Below are positions 8,697 through 16,363 of a stretch of DNA of 64,000 nt, piece after piece. This DNA is from Chitinophaga ginsengisegetis. GTDB taxonomy: Bacteria > Bacteroidota > Bacteroidia > Chitinophagales > Chitinophagaceae. Both the position numbers and the translations under genes were made by a program. The DNA is taken from the NCBI RefSeq assembly GCF_900168065.1, contig NZ_FUZZ01000001.1:2600623-2664622 (forward strand), in the 5' to 3' direction. A model generated the notes under the pieces. It did not search any database, was not told the DNA's origin, and saw only the letters and a list, made by a program, of their open reading frames with translations. Each line of letters starts with the position of its first letter. Within the stretch, counting starts at the first letter, position 1.

Positions 8697-9104
8697 TTAC
8701 TTTGCCGCCTCCGGTGCAGCATCAGGTTTGGTTTTTGGCTCTTCATCCCCATGATGACAGGTATAACAGGAAACCGCCATTACTTCACTGCCTTTAAAGA
8801 ATTTCTTGTTGATGCGTTTGGTCATCTTCATCATATCCCTGGCAGTGCCTTTATGCGGATTAGCGTCACTGGCGAAGTCCAGTTTCTTTGCATCATCTTT
8901 CCGCGGCTCATGACAGAAATTACATTTTACGCCCAACGCAGCATTAAAACCGCGCATTACCTTGATCAGGTCATCATGACTGATATCTTTTGGCAATACT
9001 TTCAGATTGGTAGCCTTCTCCGGCTCCTGGGGCAATGCGAGTGAACATAGGGTACCGACAGCCATAAATGCCGCCACCACTACAAAGCTTTTCCTGATTT
9101 TCAT
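8697..9104 (-). CDS. Di-heme c-type cytochrome (reaction-centre cytochrome-like)
   Basis: 135 residues. An N-terminal signal peptide (MKIRKSFVVVAAFMAVGTLCSLA) sends it to the periplasm. Two heme-attachment motifs are visible, CNFCH and CYTCH, so it should carry two covalently bound hemes. The spacing and the DLIKVMRGFNAALGVKCNFCH and ARDMMKMTKRIN-like segments resemble the small cytochromes annotated as photosynthetic reaction centre cytochrome c subunit-like, common in non-phototrophic Bacteroidota. The Lys/Asp-rich loop between hemes and the Pro/Ala-rich tail are family-like. The gene stands alone, with no oxidase or dehydrogenase nearby, so its electron partner is unknown. Confidence 0.87.
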   Translation of the reverse strand: MKIRKSFVVVAAFMAVGTLCSLALPQEPEKATNLKVLPKDISHDDLIKVMRGFNAALGVKCNFCHEPRKDDAKKLDFASDANPHKGTARDMMKMTKRINKKFFKGSEVMAVSCYTCHHGDEEPKTKPDAAPEAAK

Positions 9105-9232
9105 TGATCTTGGGTTTAAATAAGTCTGTAAATGCTTCCTTCAGGGAAGGAATCTACAAAAAAGAATAATAGGTTGTAGGTGTATACATCCGCTTTTTCT
9201 TTCTTTCAACCCAACGATCAGCCAAAAAAGAA

Positions 9233-9256
9233 CCCCGCACCCAGACGGATGCGGGG
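9233..9256. terminator. Terminator downstream of susD (works both ways)
   Basis: Stem CCCCGCA / TGCGGGG with a 10-nt loop. The plus side is followed by GCTTTTTCT and the minus side by TTCTTTTTT, so it is bidirectional. It ends the leftward susCD operon. Confidence 0.8.
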
Positions 9257-9277
9257 GCTTTTTCTAGTTATGAGGAC

Positions 9278-10741
9278 TTAGTTATTGTCAACACAAAGCT
9301 TATTATAGATCAGTTCATCAGAAGAAATCGGCCAGATATACTGAGGAACCGTTGGCGCAATAACAGGCACCGTACTGCTTTTGGCAGGGAACGGAATGCC
9401 AAGACGGGTAATCTCCATACTTCTGAAACCTTCTCCCAGCAATTCAATATGTTTCTCCTGGGCAATAGCCGTCAGCAAGGCTGTTACATTGGCAAAATCA
9501 GCTACAGTATAAGTGATGGTAGCATCGGAACGGTGTCTTACCGCAGACAACAACGCTACCGCAGTTGGGTCTACTGAATTGGTTTGCCGCGCCCTTGCTT
9601 CCGCCAGGTTCAGTAATACTTCTGCATACCTGATCACAGGAATATAATCTGTGAACGGACTTGGAGTAGGGAATTTGGTCCAGTATTTTTTCCCGAGAGA
9701 TTGTACAATAAATTTCCTTCGTGTATCAGTGTCAGACTTCCAGGAAGAATCAGCGATCACCCCATTAGGATGCATGGAGTACTCACCATTACCGGTAAAT
9801 GGCTTTGCAGCAGGCGTAAAATAATATCCAAGCTGTGTTTGCGTGCCCGGAAAATCGTCTGTAGAACCGGTAAATGGCAGGGAGAATATAGATTCCTTTG
9901 TAGAATACGGCGGCGCAAATACCTTTTGTACATCCGCTTCCAATGCATGCCCGGCAGGTGATACAAACGGCGCGCTGGCAGACACCAGTTTTGCCGCTTC
10001 TGCTATTACTTTATCATATTGCTCCATATACAGGTACACACGGGTTTTGTAAGCAATAGCGCTATAGGCGTTGGCGCGCGTAATAGACGTCAGGGCGCCT
10101 GCAGCCGGTTTTGTTAACAACGTTTCAGCAGAATCCAGGTCGCGGATAATCTGCGCATATGTTTCATTCACCGTACTACGCGCACGGGCATAACTACCAA
10201 TTTTAGCATGTCCTTCGGTGTGAATAATTAAACCGGGCTTACTGCCGGCGCCATCCCAATGCGGACGCGCATATAACTGCAGTAATGAAAAGTAGCTCAC
10301 GCCCCGTACAAATTTCGCTTCGCCGGCATACAGCTTCGCAATGGAGTCACCCACCACCTGGTTGCCAACAGCATTCATGCCCGTAAGAAAAACATTCACG
10401 TTGTTAATGGTGATGTAACCCTGCGACCAGATCTCCTTCACTTCCTGCGCTTCACCCGTAGGCACCATTCTCCAGCTGGCATTCAATGTTACGTTGTTAG
10501 CCTTTTCATTCACAAAGTCTTCGCCCCTTACTTCATTGGCAATGGCATATTTTCCACCGAGGAACTTGCCATGCTTCATTACAGAATACAAGCCATTCGC
10601 CTGGCTGGCAATCCGCTCTTTGGTTTCAAAAGCCTTGAAATCAGGAATATCCGTAGAGGGAACCGGCTCCAGTAATCCTTTCTGACAAGCACCTAAACCC
10701 ATCACAGTAACAGCCAATATATTTAAAGCATATTTTTTCAT
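9278..10741 (-). CDS. SusD/RagB family outer-membrane lipoprotein
   Basis: 487 residues. Surface-exposed substrate-binding lipoprotein that caps its SusC transporter. The N-terminus MKKYALNILAVTVMGLGACQ has a lipobox with lipidated Cys19. The mature part has the SusD layout: helical TPR-like region (RGVSYFSLLQLYARPHWD, YAQIIRDLDSAETLL, YSAIAYKTRVYLYMEQYDKVI), then the C-terminal PVIRYAEVLLNLAEARAR and GFRSMEITRLGIPFP segments. It follows the SusC gene by 11 bp in one operon. No glycoside hydrolase, sigma or anti-sigma gene is adjacent, so the substrate cannot be read from context. Confidence 0.95.
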   Translation of the reverse strand: MKKYALNILAVTVMGLGACQKGLLEPVPSTDIPDFKAFETKERIASQANGLYSVMKHGKFLGGKYAIANEVRGEDFVNEKANNVTLNASWRMVPTGEAQEVKEIWSQGYITINNVNVFLTGMNAVGNQVVGDSIAKLYAGEAKFVRGVSYFSLLQLYARPHWDGAGSKPGLIIHTEGHAKIGSYARARSTVNETYAQIIRDLDSAETLLTKPAAGALTSITRANAYSAIAYKTRVYLYMEQYDKVIAEAAKLVSASAPFVSPAGHALEADVQKVFAPPYSTKESIFSLPFTGSTDDFPGTQTQLGYYFTPAAKPFTGNGEYSMHPNGVIADSSWKSDTDTRRKFIVQSLGKKYWTKFPTPSPFTDYIPVIRYAEVLLNLAEARARQTNSVDPTAVALLSAVRHRSDATITYTVADFANVTALLTAIAQEKHIELLGEGFRSMEITRLGIPFPAKSSTVPVIAPTVPQYIWPISSDELIYNKLCVDNN

Positions 10742-10752
10742 CTTCTTTCAAT

Positions 10753-13700
10753 TTAAAAGTTAACATTAAGACCCACTGTCAGTGTTCTTCCATTACCAAG
10801 CGTATTACGGTCAACACCCTGACCGGAAGCATTATTACCATTGGAAGAAACTTCCGGATCCGGACCGGGATACTTTGTAATCAGCGCGAGGTTTTGTCCT
10901 CTTACATAAACTTTGGCGCCCTGCAGCCGGATGGCGTTTGCGATGTTGTCAGGAAGACGGTAAGTGAGTGCAGCGGTGCTTAATTTTACAAAGTCGCCTT
11001 TAAAAACATTCGCGGCAATTGCAAAAGAAGAACCGTTGGAAATGTTATCCCCGTATACTACACGCGGCATATCAGTCTGATCGCCTGGATTCTGCCATCT
11101 GTTTAACACATCTGTACTGTTGTTCCAGTAACGCTGATCTCTTAATCCTGCATTACTGCCATAGTACACGTAAAATCCTGTTTGATAGGTAAGCAGCACG
11201 TTCAGCTCAAAGGCTTTGTAGCGGAAGGTATTCTCCAGTCCGCCGAGTACTTTCGGATTGGTATTTCTATACGCCACCGCATCTTTCACACCCACGGTAG
11301 GAGCAGCTTTGCCATCTTCATATTTATACTTAACGGCATCTGCATTGTTAAAATAAACCTTGTCGCCGTTGGCATTGATAAAAATCCTTCTGCCTGTTGC
11401 CGGGTCCACACCATCGGTGCGTACTACGTACAACATGCTGGTAGGATAGCCTACTTTGTTGATACTGGTTTGTTCCAGGCTGCTGGTAACAAAAGGGATC
11501 GCAGTGATATCACCGGCCAGTGATGTCACTTCATTTTTGTTATGCGCAATGTTGAAACCGATGTTCCAGGAGAAATCACGTTTATCAATAGCCACAGCGT
11601 TTACACTGAACTCTATTCCTTTGTTATACATGCTGCCCACGTTGGTGGGGATGGTAGCAATAGTAGCCGTGGTGCTGGTGATAGGAATACCGGCAGATGG
11701 CATCTGCGGTACAAACAGGATTAAGCCGTTAATATCATTATAGTAATAAGAAAACTCACCACTGATCCGGTTATTCAGTATGCCGTAGGTAAATCCTACG
11801 TCTGTTTTTTTACTGGTTTCCCAGTTCAGATCGGGGTTACCCGCCTGGTTGAAATAGATAGAAGAACTACCACCGTAAGGAGCAGGCTTGTACAATGATA
11901 AGGCGTCATAATCGCCCAGGCCCGCGAAGTTACCCACTTTACCATGACTGGCCCTGATCTTGAAACTGCTGAATACATTATTAAGACCGGCGTTTGTCCA
12001 GAATGCTTCTTTCGTAATTTCCCATCCTGCAGAAAAACCATAGAAAGTACCTTTCTTAAAGTTGGGCCCGAAAGCGGAATATTGGTCCTGTCTTACGTTG
12101 GCGCTTAAATAATATTTCTCGTTATAATTATAATTTAAACGGGAGAAGGCAGACAACAGGTAATTTTCTTTGCGCAGCAAATAACGCGACAGGTCCGTGA
12201 GCCAGCCTCCTTCACTATTATTGAAATAGTTATCCATCTGTTTCTGGCGACGCAAACCATAACGCTCGCGTGCATCACGCTGTTGTTCAAAACCCGCCAG
12301 CAGGCTCAGATTGTGTTTACCGAAAGAACGGTCCAGTTGTACGGTATTGGTCCATACCCAACGTTTGTTTTGTGTATAAATACTGGTAACATCACCGGTA
12401 GAAGATACTCCGTCGCCCGACAGGTAATTGAGATAAATATCGTTGTTCATCAGGATGTAATCCGCACCATACTGGGTTTTTAAAGTGATCCACTCAGCAG
12501 GTTTCAACTGCAGGTAAACGTTGCCTTGTATATGACTGGCTTCTGTATTGGAATGATCCATATCCAGCAGAACCTGCGGGTTGTAGATACCTATGGGCAG
12601 CGTATTTTTTCCGCCACTCATACCGGAACCACTGATATTATAACTTCCATCATTGTTATAGGGAGATACTAACGGAGAAGTAAGGAAAGCCAGACGGGCA
12701 AGACCGCCGGAGTTAAAGGCTTCCCCTTCCAGTGAGCCGGAAGATCCGGAGATCAGGCTTTGCTCATTGGAGTAAGACATCCGCGCACCGATGGAAAAGG
12801 CTTTTCCCAATTGCTGATCAATACTGAACAGAAGGCTCTTGCGTGCGAAGTCATTTCTTTTCAGAATACCCTGTTGTTTGGTATACCCTGCAGAAAAGTA
12901 ATAGCTGGTGCTTTCGGAACCACCGGAAACATTTACGTTATGATTATGCGATATTGTTTTGTCGCGGTACACCACATCCATCCATTTGGTATCAATTACT
13001 TTACCATTGGCATCGAGGTTGGCTACATAGCGATCTGTATTACCGGCGTTTTTCAACGCTTCATTTTTCATTTCAAGAAACTGTTCTGTATTCAATACAG
13101 TAGGCAGGCGTGTAGGTCTGGTAGTACCTACCCAACCATCGTAGGTTACTTTCGGGCGACCGGCCTTGCCTTTTTTGGTTGTTACAAACACTACACCATT
13201 GGCGGCACGGCTACCGTAAATAGCAGTAGCAGCAGCATCTTTGGCGATATCTATAGAAGCGATATCAGCAGGATTGATACTTGATAATGGATTCAGCGGT
13301 GAGTTGGAAATACCCGCGCCCACATCTCCTGAAAATGCGGGTACGCCATCAATAACGATCAACGGATAGGCGCTCATGGAAATAGAATTGGAACCACGGA
13401 TACGGAATACCGGCGGGTTGTTCACGATTCCGTTAGGTACGGTGATCTGCACACCTGCCGCGCGGCCACCTAAACCAGCCTCAAAGCTTTGTACCGGCAA
13501 TTCCGCGATGGCGCCGCCTTTCACAGAGGCGATGCTGCCGGTTACATCTTTTTTACGTTGCGTGCCATAACCCACTACCACCACTTCGGAAATAGATTTT
13601 GAATCAGGCAACAGGATTACATTGCCTGTAGAATTGCCTGTAATAGGCAGTGTTTTTGTTTCGTATCCTACAAAAGATACTTTCAGCGATTTAACATTTT

Positions 13701-13896
13701 CAGGTACGGAAAGCGAGAACTCGCCCATTGCATCAGTAACAGTGCCTGTTCTGCCTCCGGGTAAGCTTACAGAAACACCAGGTAATCCATTACCGGTATC
13801 GTCTGTTATCTTTCCTTTCACAGTGCGGGGATGCTGTGCCAGCAGCGAGGTGGCTATCAATAGCATACCTGCCAGCACGAGTAGAAGTTTCCTCAT
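10753..13896 (-). CDS. SusC/RagA TonB-dependent outer-membrane transporter
   Basis: 1047 residues from the ATG at 13896, which begins a good signal peptide (MRKLLLVLAGMLLIATSLLAQ). The longer in-frame reading from 13992 adds 32 residues with no signal character and is rejected. After the signal comes a carboxypeptidase-like regulatory domain (VKGKITDDTGNGLPGVSV to FVGYETKTLPI). A TonB-box/plug region follows (SEVVVVGYGTQRKKDVTGSIASV, IRGSNSISMSAYPLIVIDGVP, IDIAKDAAATAIYGSRAANGVV). A large beta-barrel ends in the aromatic NVNF. There is no N-terminal sigma-regulator (STN) domain, so an ECF-sigma switch is not expected. It imports an oligomer across the outer membrane together with SusD. Confidence 0.95.
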   Translation of the reverse strand: MRKLLLVLAGMLLIATSLLAQHPRTVKGKITDDTGNGLPGVSVSLPGGRTGTVTDAMGEFSLSVPENVKSLKVSFVGYETKTLPITGNSTGNVILLPDSKSISEVVVVGYGTQRKKDVTGSIASVKGGAIAELPVQSFEAGLGGRAAGVQITVPNGIVNNPPVFRIRGSNSISMSAYPLIVIDGVPAFSGDVGAGISNSPLNPLSSINPADIASIDIAKDAAATAIYGSRAANGVVFVTTKKGKAGRPKVTYDGWVGTTRPTRLPTVLNTEQFLEMKNEALKNAGNTDRYVANLDANGKVIDTKWMDVVYRDKTISHNHNVNVSGGSESTSYYFSAGYTKQQGILKRNDFARKSLLFSIDQQLGKAFSIGARMSYSNEQSLISGSSGSLEGEAFNSGGLARLAFLTSPLVSPYNNDGSYNISGSGMSGGKNTLPIGIYNPQVLLDMDHSNTEASHIQGNVYLQLKPAEWITLKTQYGADYILMNNDIYLNYLSGDGVSSTGDVTSIYTQNKRWVWTNTVQLDRSFGKHNLSLLAGFEQQRDARERYGLRRQKQMDNYFNNSEGGWLTDLSRYLLRKENYLLSAFSRLNYNYNEKYYLSANVRQDQYSAFGPNFKKGTFYGFSAGWEITKEAFWTNAGLNNVFSSFKIRASHGKVGNFAGLGDYDALSLYKPAPYGGSSSIYFNQAGNPDLNWETSKKTDVGFTYGILNNRISGEFSYYYNDINGLILFVPQMPSAGIPITSTTATIATIPTNVGSMYNKGIEFSVNAVAIDKRDFSWNIGFNIAHNKNEVTSLAGDITAIPFVTSSLEQTSINKVGYPTSMLYVVRTDGVDPATGRRIFINANGDKVYFNNADAVKYKYEDGKAAPTVGVKDAVAYRNTNPKVLGGLENTFRYKAFELNVLLTYQTGFYVYYGSNAGLRDQRYWNNSTDVLNRWQNPGDQTDMPRVVYGDNISNGSSFAIAANVFKGDFVKLSTAALTYRLPDNIANAIRLQGAKVYVRGQNLALITKYPGPDPEVSSNGNNASGQGVDRNTLGNGRTLTVGLNVNF

Positions 13897-14391
13897 GTCA
13901 GTTAGATTTAATTGTTGATAAAAAATTACAATGGTGGTATCGAGATTTTGGCAATAGACATCCTGTTCCGGTTCATGAAACCGGATTAGCATGCGTTAAA
14001 AAGGCCAGGTGATTACATTAGCTAAAAGGCTTTACAGCACAGAGTTTTAAGGTTTTAGTTATAATAATTAAAGGTTTAGATTCAGAATTTTGGTTGCAGC
14101 TACAATACAAATACACACAATAAGGTTCACCGGTAAATATTACTGGTTGCTTAAAAATAAAAAAGAAATTTAACTTTTCATCGCAGCGATAAATATTACT
14201 TAATATTCATCTCTCCAAAAACGATTTTCTACTGCTCTAATACATAGGTATCAGCAGCTTATATATTTAATTCTCACAGGAATTTTTTTATTCTTCTAAT
14301 ATCTGTTTTTATAAACCATACTAAAACAAAGGATATCAGGCGGTGGGATTTAATCCGCAATAACCGGGTTTTTTACCGATATTCACGAGGC
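13897..14391. other. Upstream region of susC
   Basis: About 495 bp with no gene. It should hold the susC promoter and a long leader. A small hairpin TCCGGTT / AACCGGA lies at 13967-13985. A 101-bp segment at 14081-14181 has a diverged copy on the far side of the methyltransferase gene (15543-15640). Confidence 0.55.
14081..14181 (-). repeat. Copy 1 of a duplicated upstream (leader/promoter) segment
   Basis: Compared with 15543-15640 in the same orientation, both ends match at equal spacing. TTCAGA(A)TTTTGGTTGC is shared on the left and CTTAAAAATAAAAAA plus CTTTTCAT-like sequence on the right, with a diverged middle. This copy lies about 190 bp upstream of susC, where a susC promoter is expected on the minus strand. 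Confidence 0.5.
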
Positions 14392-14399
14392 TACCTTTG
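14392..14399 (+). promoter_or_regulatory. -7 promoter box (TACCTTTG) of the methyltransferase gene
   Basis: Exact TAnnTTTG, 18 bp before the ATG at 14418, so the transcript would have a very short leader. This box overlaps the TTG at 14397 that would otherwise look like an earlier start. That is why the ATG at 14418 is chosen. Confidence 0.75.
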
Positions 14400-14417
14400 T
14401 TTAAAAACATTGAAGCC

Positions 14418-15263
14418 ATGAATCATTACAACACCGTTGCCACGGCAATAGACTATATTAAAGAGCATTTCAAAACGCAGCCCGACTTACAGGAAATTGC
14501 TGCGGCAGTACATATGAGCCCATTTCATTTTCAACGTGTATTTGCTGAGTGGGCAGGGGTAACACCTAAAAAGTTCCTGCAATACCTTACACTGGATTAC
14601 GCCAAAACGATGCTGAGAGAAGAAAAGGTGACCGTGTTCGATGCCGCCTTTGAAGCGGGCCTTTCAGGTACCGGGCGCCTGCACGACCTGTTTATCAATA
14701 TCGAAAGTATGACACCGGGAGAATATAAAAACGGCGGCAAGGCACTACGCATTAATTACAGTTTTGCTGAAAGTCCGTTTGGTGATATCATAGTGGCATC
14801 CACTTCAAAAGGTATTTGCCACATGGCCTTTGCAGACGATCAGCAACTCGCCCTGCAGGAGCTGACTGCACAGTTTCCTCATGCGCAGTTTACCCAGATG
14901 GTGGATCTCATCCAGCAAAACACCCTGTATATATTTACGCAGGACTGGAGCCGGCTGTCGGAAATAAAACTGCATTTGCGGGGAACGGACTTTCAACTGA
15001 AAGTATGGGAAGCGCTCCTGAAAATTCCGATGGGTAATTTAACCACCTACTCCCAGCTGGCTACCACCCTTCAAAACCCGAATGCCTCCCGTGCAGTGGG
15101 TTCAGCCGTAGCGCAGAATCCTGTGGCATTCCTGATCCCTTGTCACCGCGTAATTAAAGCTACCGGCGACACCGGGCAATACCACTGGGGCAGTACACGT
15201 AAAAGTGCCATCATCGGCTGGGAAGCCGCAAAGAAAGGGCATACCGCCGGAGGGGAAATATAA
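14418..15263 (+). CDS. AraC-HTH / methylated-DNA-cysteine methyltransferase (Ada-like)
   Basis: 281 residues. An N-terminal AraC-type helix-turn-helix region (about residues 5-100; LQEIAAAVHMSPFHFQRVFAEWAGVTPKKFL, then a second HTH ending GRLHDLFINIESMTPGEYK) is fused to an O6-alkylguanine-DNA methyltransferase domain (about 110-275). The acceptor is Cys242 in FLIPCHRVI, and the DNA-binding Arg motif is NASRAVGSAV. The N-terminal zinc/phosphotriester-repair domain of E. coli Ada is absent, so it cannot be switched on by that route. It repairs O6-methylguanine in a one-turnover reaction and may also act as a regulator. Single gene with its own promoter and terminator. Confidence 0.93.
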   Translation: MNHYNTVATAIDYIKEHFKTQPDLQEIAAAVHMSPFHFQRVFAEWAGVTPKKFLQYLTLDYAKTMLREEKVTVFDAAFEAGLSGTGRLHDLFINIESMTPGEYKNGGKALRINYSFAESPFGDIIVASTSKGICHMAFADDQQLALQELTAQFPHAQFTQMVDLIQQNTLYIFTQDWSRLSEIKLHLRGTDFQLKVWEALLKIPMGNLTTYSQLATTLQNPNASRAVGSAVAQNPVAFLIPCHRVIKATGDTGQYHWGSTRKSAIIGWEAAKKGHTAGGEI

Positions 15264-15308
15264 TCATCCCGTAATCTTATCAATATTCTGCAAAGACAAA
15301 AAAACAAA

Positions 15309-15345
15309 GGGCTGCCCGCTTGTGTAGGACAGCCCCGTTTTTGCT
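15309..15345 (+). terminator. Terminator of the methyltransferase gene
   Basis: Stem GGGCTGCCC / GGACAGCCC (one internal C-A mismatch; 15309-15317 with 15327-15335) followed by CGTTTTTGC, 45 bp after the stop codon. Confidence 0.8.
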
Positions 15346-15752
15346 TATGAAAAAAAGGACCAGCACTAAATAGTGCCTGCCGGTTAGACGAGGAAAAAAG
15401 TTTGTCAGAAAAGTCAAAATATCACCATTGTATAAACGTCATCAACATGCCTGCAGGGCATGAGCATTAGTTCTCTCACGAAAGATCAGCGTCTGGTTTA
15501 GATGTTAATCAAGTTAGTTTATCGTTTGTGATACTCCTGTTTTTCAGATTTTGGTTGCTTACTATAAACACACCTCCCGCAGATGCTCAGTAGTGCTTAA
15601 TAGGTTACCTTAAAAATAAAAAATAATTTTGCATTTTCATATATAAATTTCCTGTTTGTTTGCAGACCGCACTAAAAATTATATCGACATTTAGTATCAA
15701 CCCTTTACATATGCCAATATCTACGCGTTTTCTTACCTTTCCATAAAAAACG
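15346..15752. other. Gene-free stretch with a duplicated leader-like segment
   Basis: About 400 bp without a credible ORF. It contains the second copy of the leader-like segment (15543-15640) and, further left, a weak leftward hairpin GCACTA / TAGTGC (15363-15376) followed on the minus strand by TGGTCCTTTTTTT. These could bound a short leftward transcript, but there is no direct proof. Confidence 0.4.
15543..15640 (-). repeat. Copy 2 of the duplicated upstream segment
   Basis: Partner of 14081-14181; see that entry for the shared blocks. Unlike copy 1, no susC-like gene lies downstream on the minus strand. The methyltransferase gene sits between the two copies. Confidence 0.5.
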
Positions 15753-16166
15753 ATGACCTCCGGAAAGAAACCTGTCGGACTGACTACCTCGCAGGGCTGG
15801 GAAACCGGCATCCGACGCACTTTTGCGATCGCTCCCATGGAAGCCTGGGAAAAGCTGTTTACACAACCCATACTGGGATTATGGCTGGATAATAATGCAA
15901 ACATCCCCTTTGAAAAAGGCGACTCCTATACCACCCGATCCGGTATCACTATCCACGTAGCTTCCGTTACCACCGGTAAAGTGATCCGCATGAAATGGCA
16001 GCAGGCCCCCGGTACAAATACCTCTACCCTGCAGATAAGAGTGATTCCCGCCAAAGAAAAGACCGTCATTGCCTTTCATCACGAATGGCTGAAAGACGGC
16101 GAAGAAAGACTCAAAATGAACGACTACTGGAAAAAGGTACTGGATAAAATCAGTGAAACAATCTGA
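15753..16166 (+). CDS. SRPBCC / AHSA1-like domain protein
   Basis: 137 residues, cytoplasmic. Pattern of the activator-of-Hsp90-ATPase-1-like (AHSA1/START-like) family: a strand-rich start (GIRRTFAIAPMEAWEKLFTQP), a GDSYTTRSGITIHVASVTTGKVIRMKWQ core and a C-terminal long helix (ERLKMNDYWKKVLDKI). These proteins form a helix-grip fold with a hydrophobic pocket; ligands are generally unknown. It begins with ATG after a TA-rich upstream sequence (TTACCTTTCC at 15733-15742, near but not equal to the promoter consensus). It is not obviously linked to the genes on either side. Confidence 0.83.
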   Translation: MTSGKKPVGLTTSQGWETGIRRTFAIAPMEAWEKLFTQPILGLWLDNNANIPFEKGDSYTTRSGITIHVASVTTGKVIRMKWQQAPGTNTSTLQIRVIPAKEKTVIAFHHEWLKDGEERLKMNDYWKKVLDKISETI

Positions 16167-16316
16167 TCGAACATATAGCTGCTTATCTATGTTATACTAC
16201 CAGCATATACAGTTATTGGTAAGCATCAAACCTAAAAAAGCCCTTATCCGGTTACAGGCAAATTTTGCCGGACCATTTTTAAGCGTATTATAAGGCGGCG
16301 CTCCGATTCTTACCCC

Positions 16317-16324
16317 TAACTTTG
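16317..16324 (+). promoter_or_regulatory. -7 promoter box (TAACTTTG) of the Pls-like operon
   Basis: Exact TAnnTTTG, 40 bp before the ATG at 16364. It overlaps the TTG at 16322 that would extend the reading frame by 14 residues, which argues against that start. Confidence 0.7.
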
Positions 16325-16363
16325 CTATACCAAACACCAAAGTACCTACGGGAACGCGAACTT

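Noticed and set aside
14397..14417. TTG start giving a 288-residue methyltransferase
   Set aside because: The TTG lies in an exact -7 promoter box (TACCTTTG) and the following ATG at 14418 gives the expected protein start.
16322..16363. TTG start giving a 1324-residue synthetase
   Set aside because: It overlaps the promoter box TAACTTTG; the ATG at 16364 gives a normal N-terminus.
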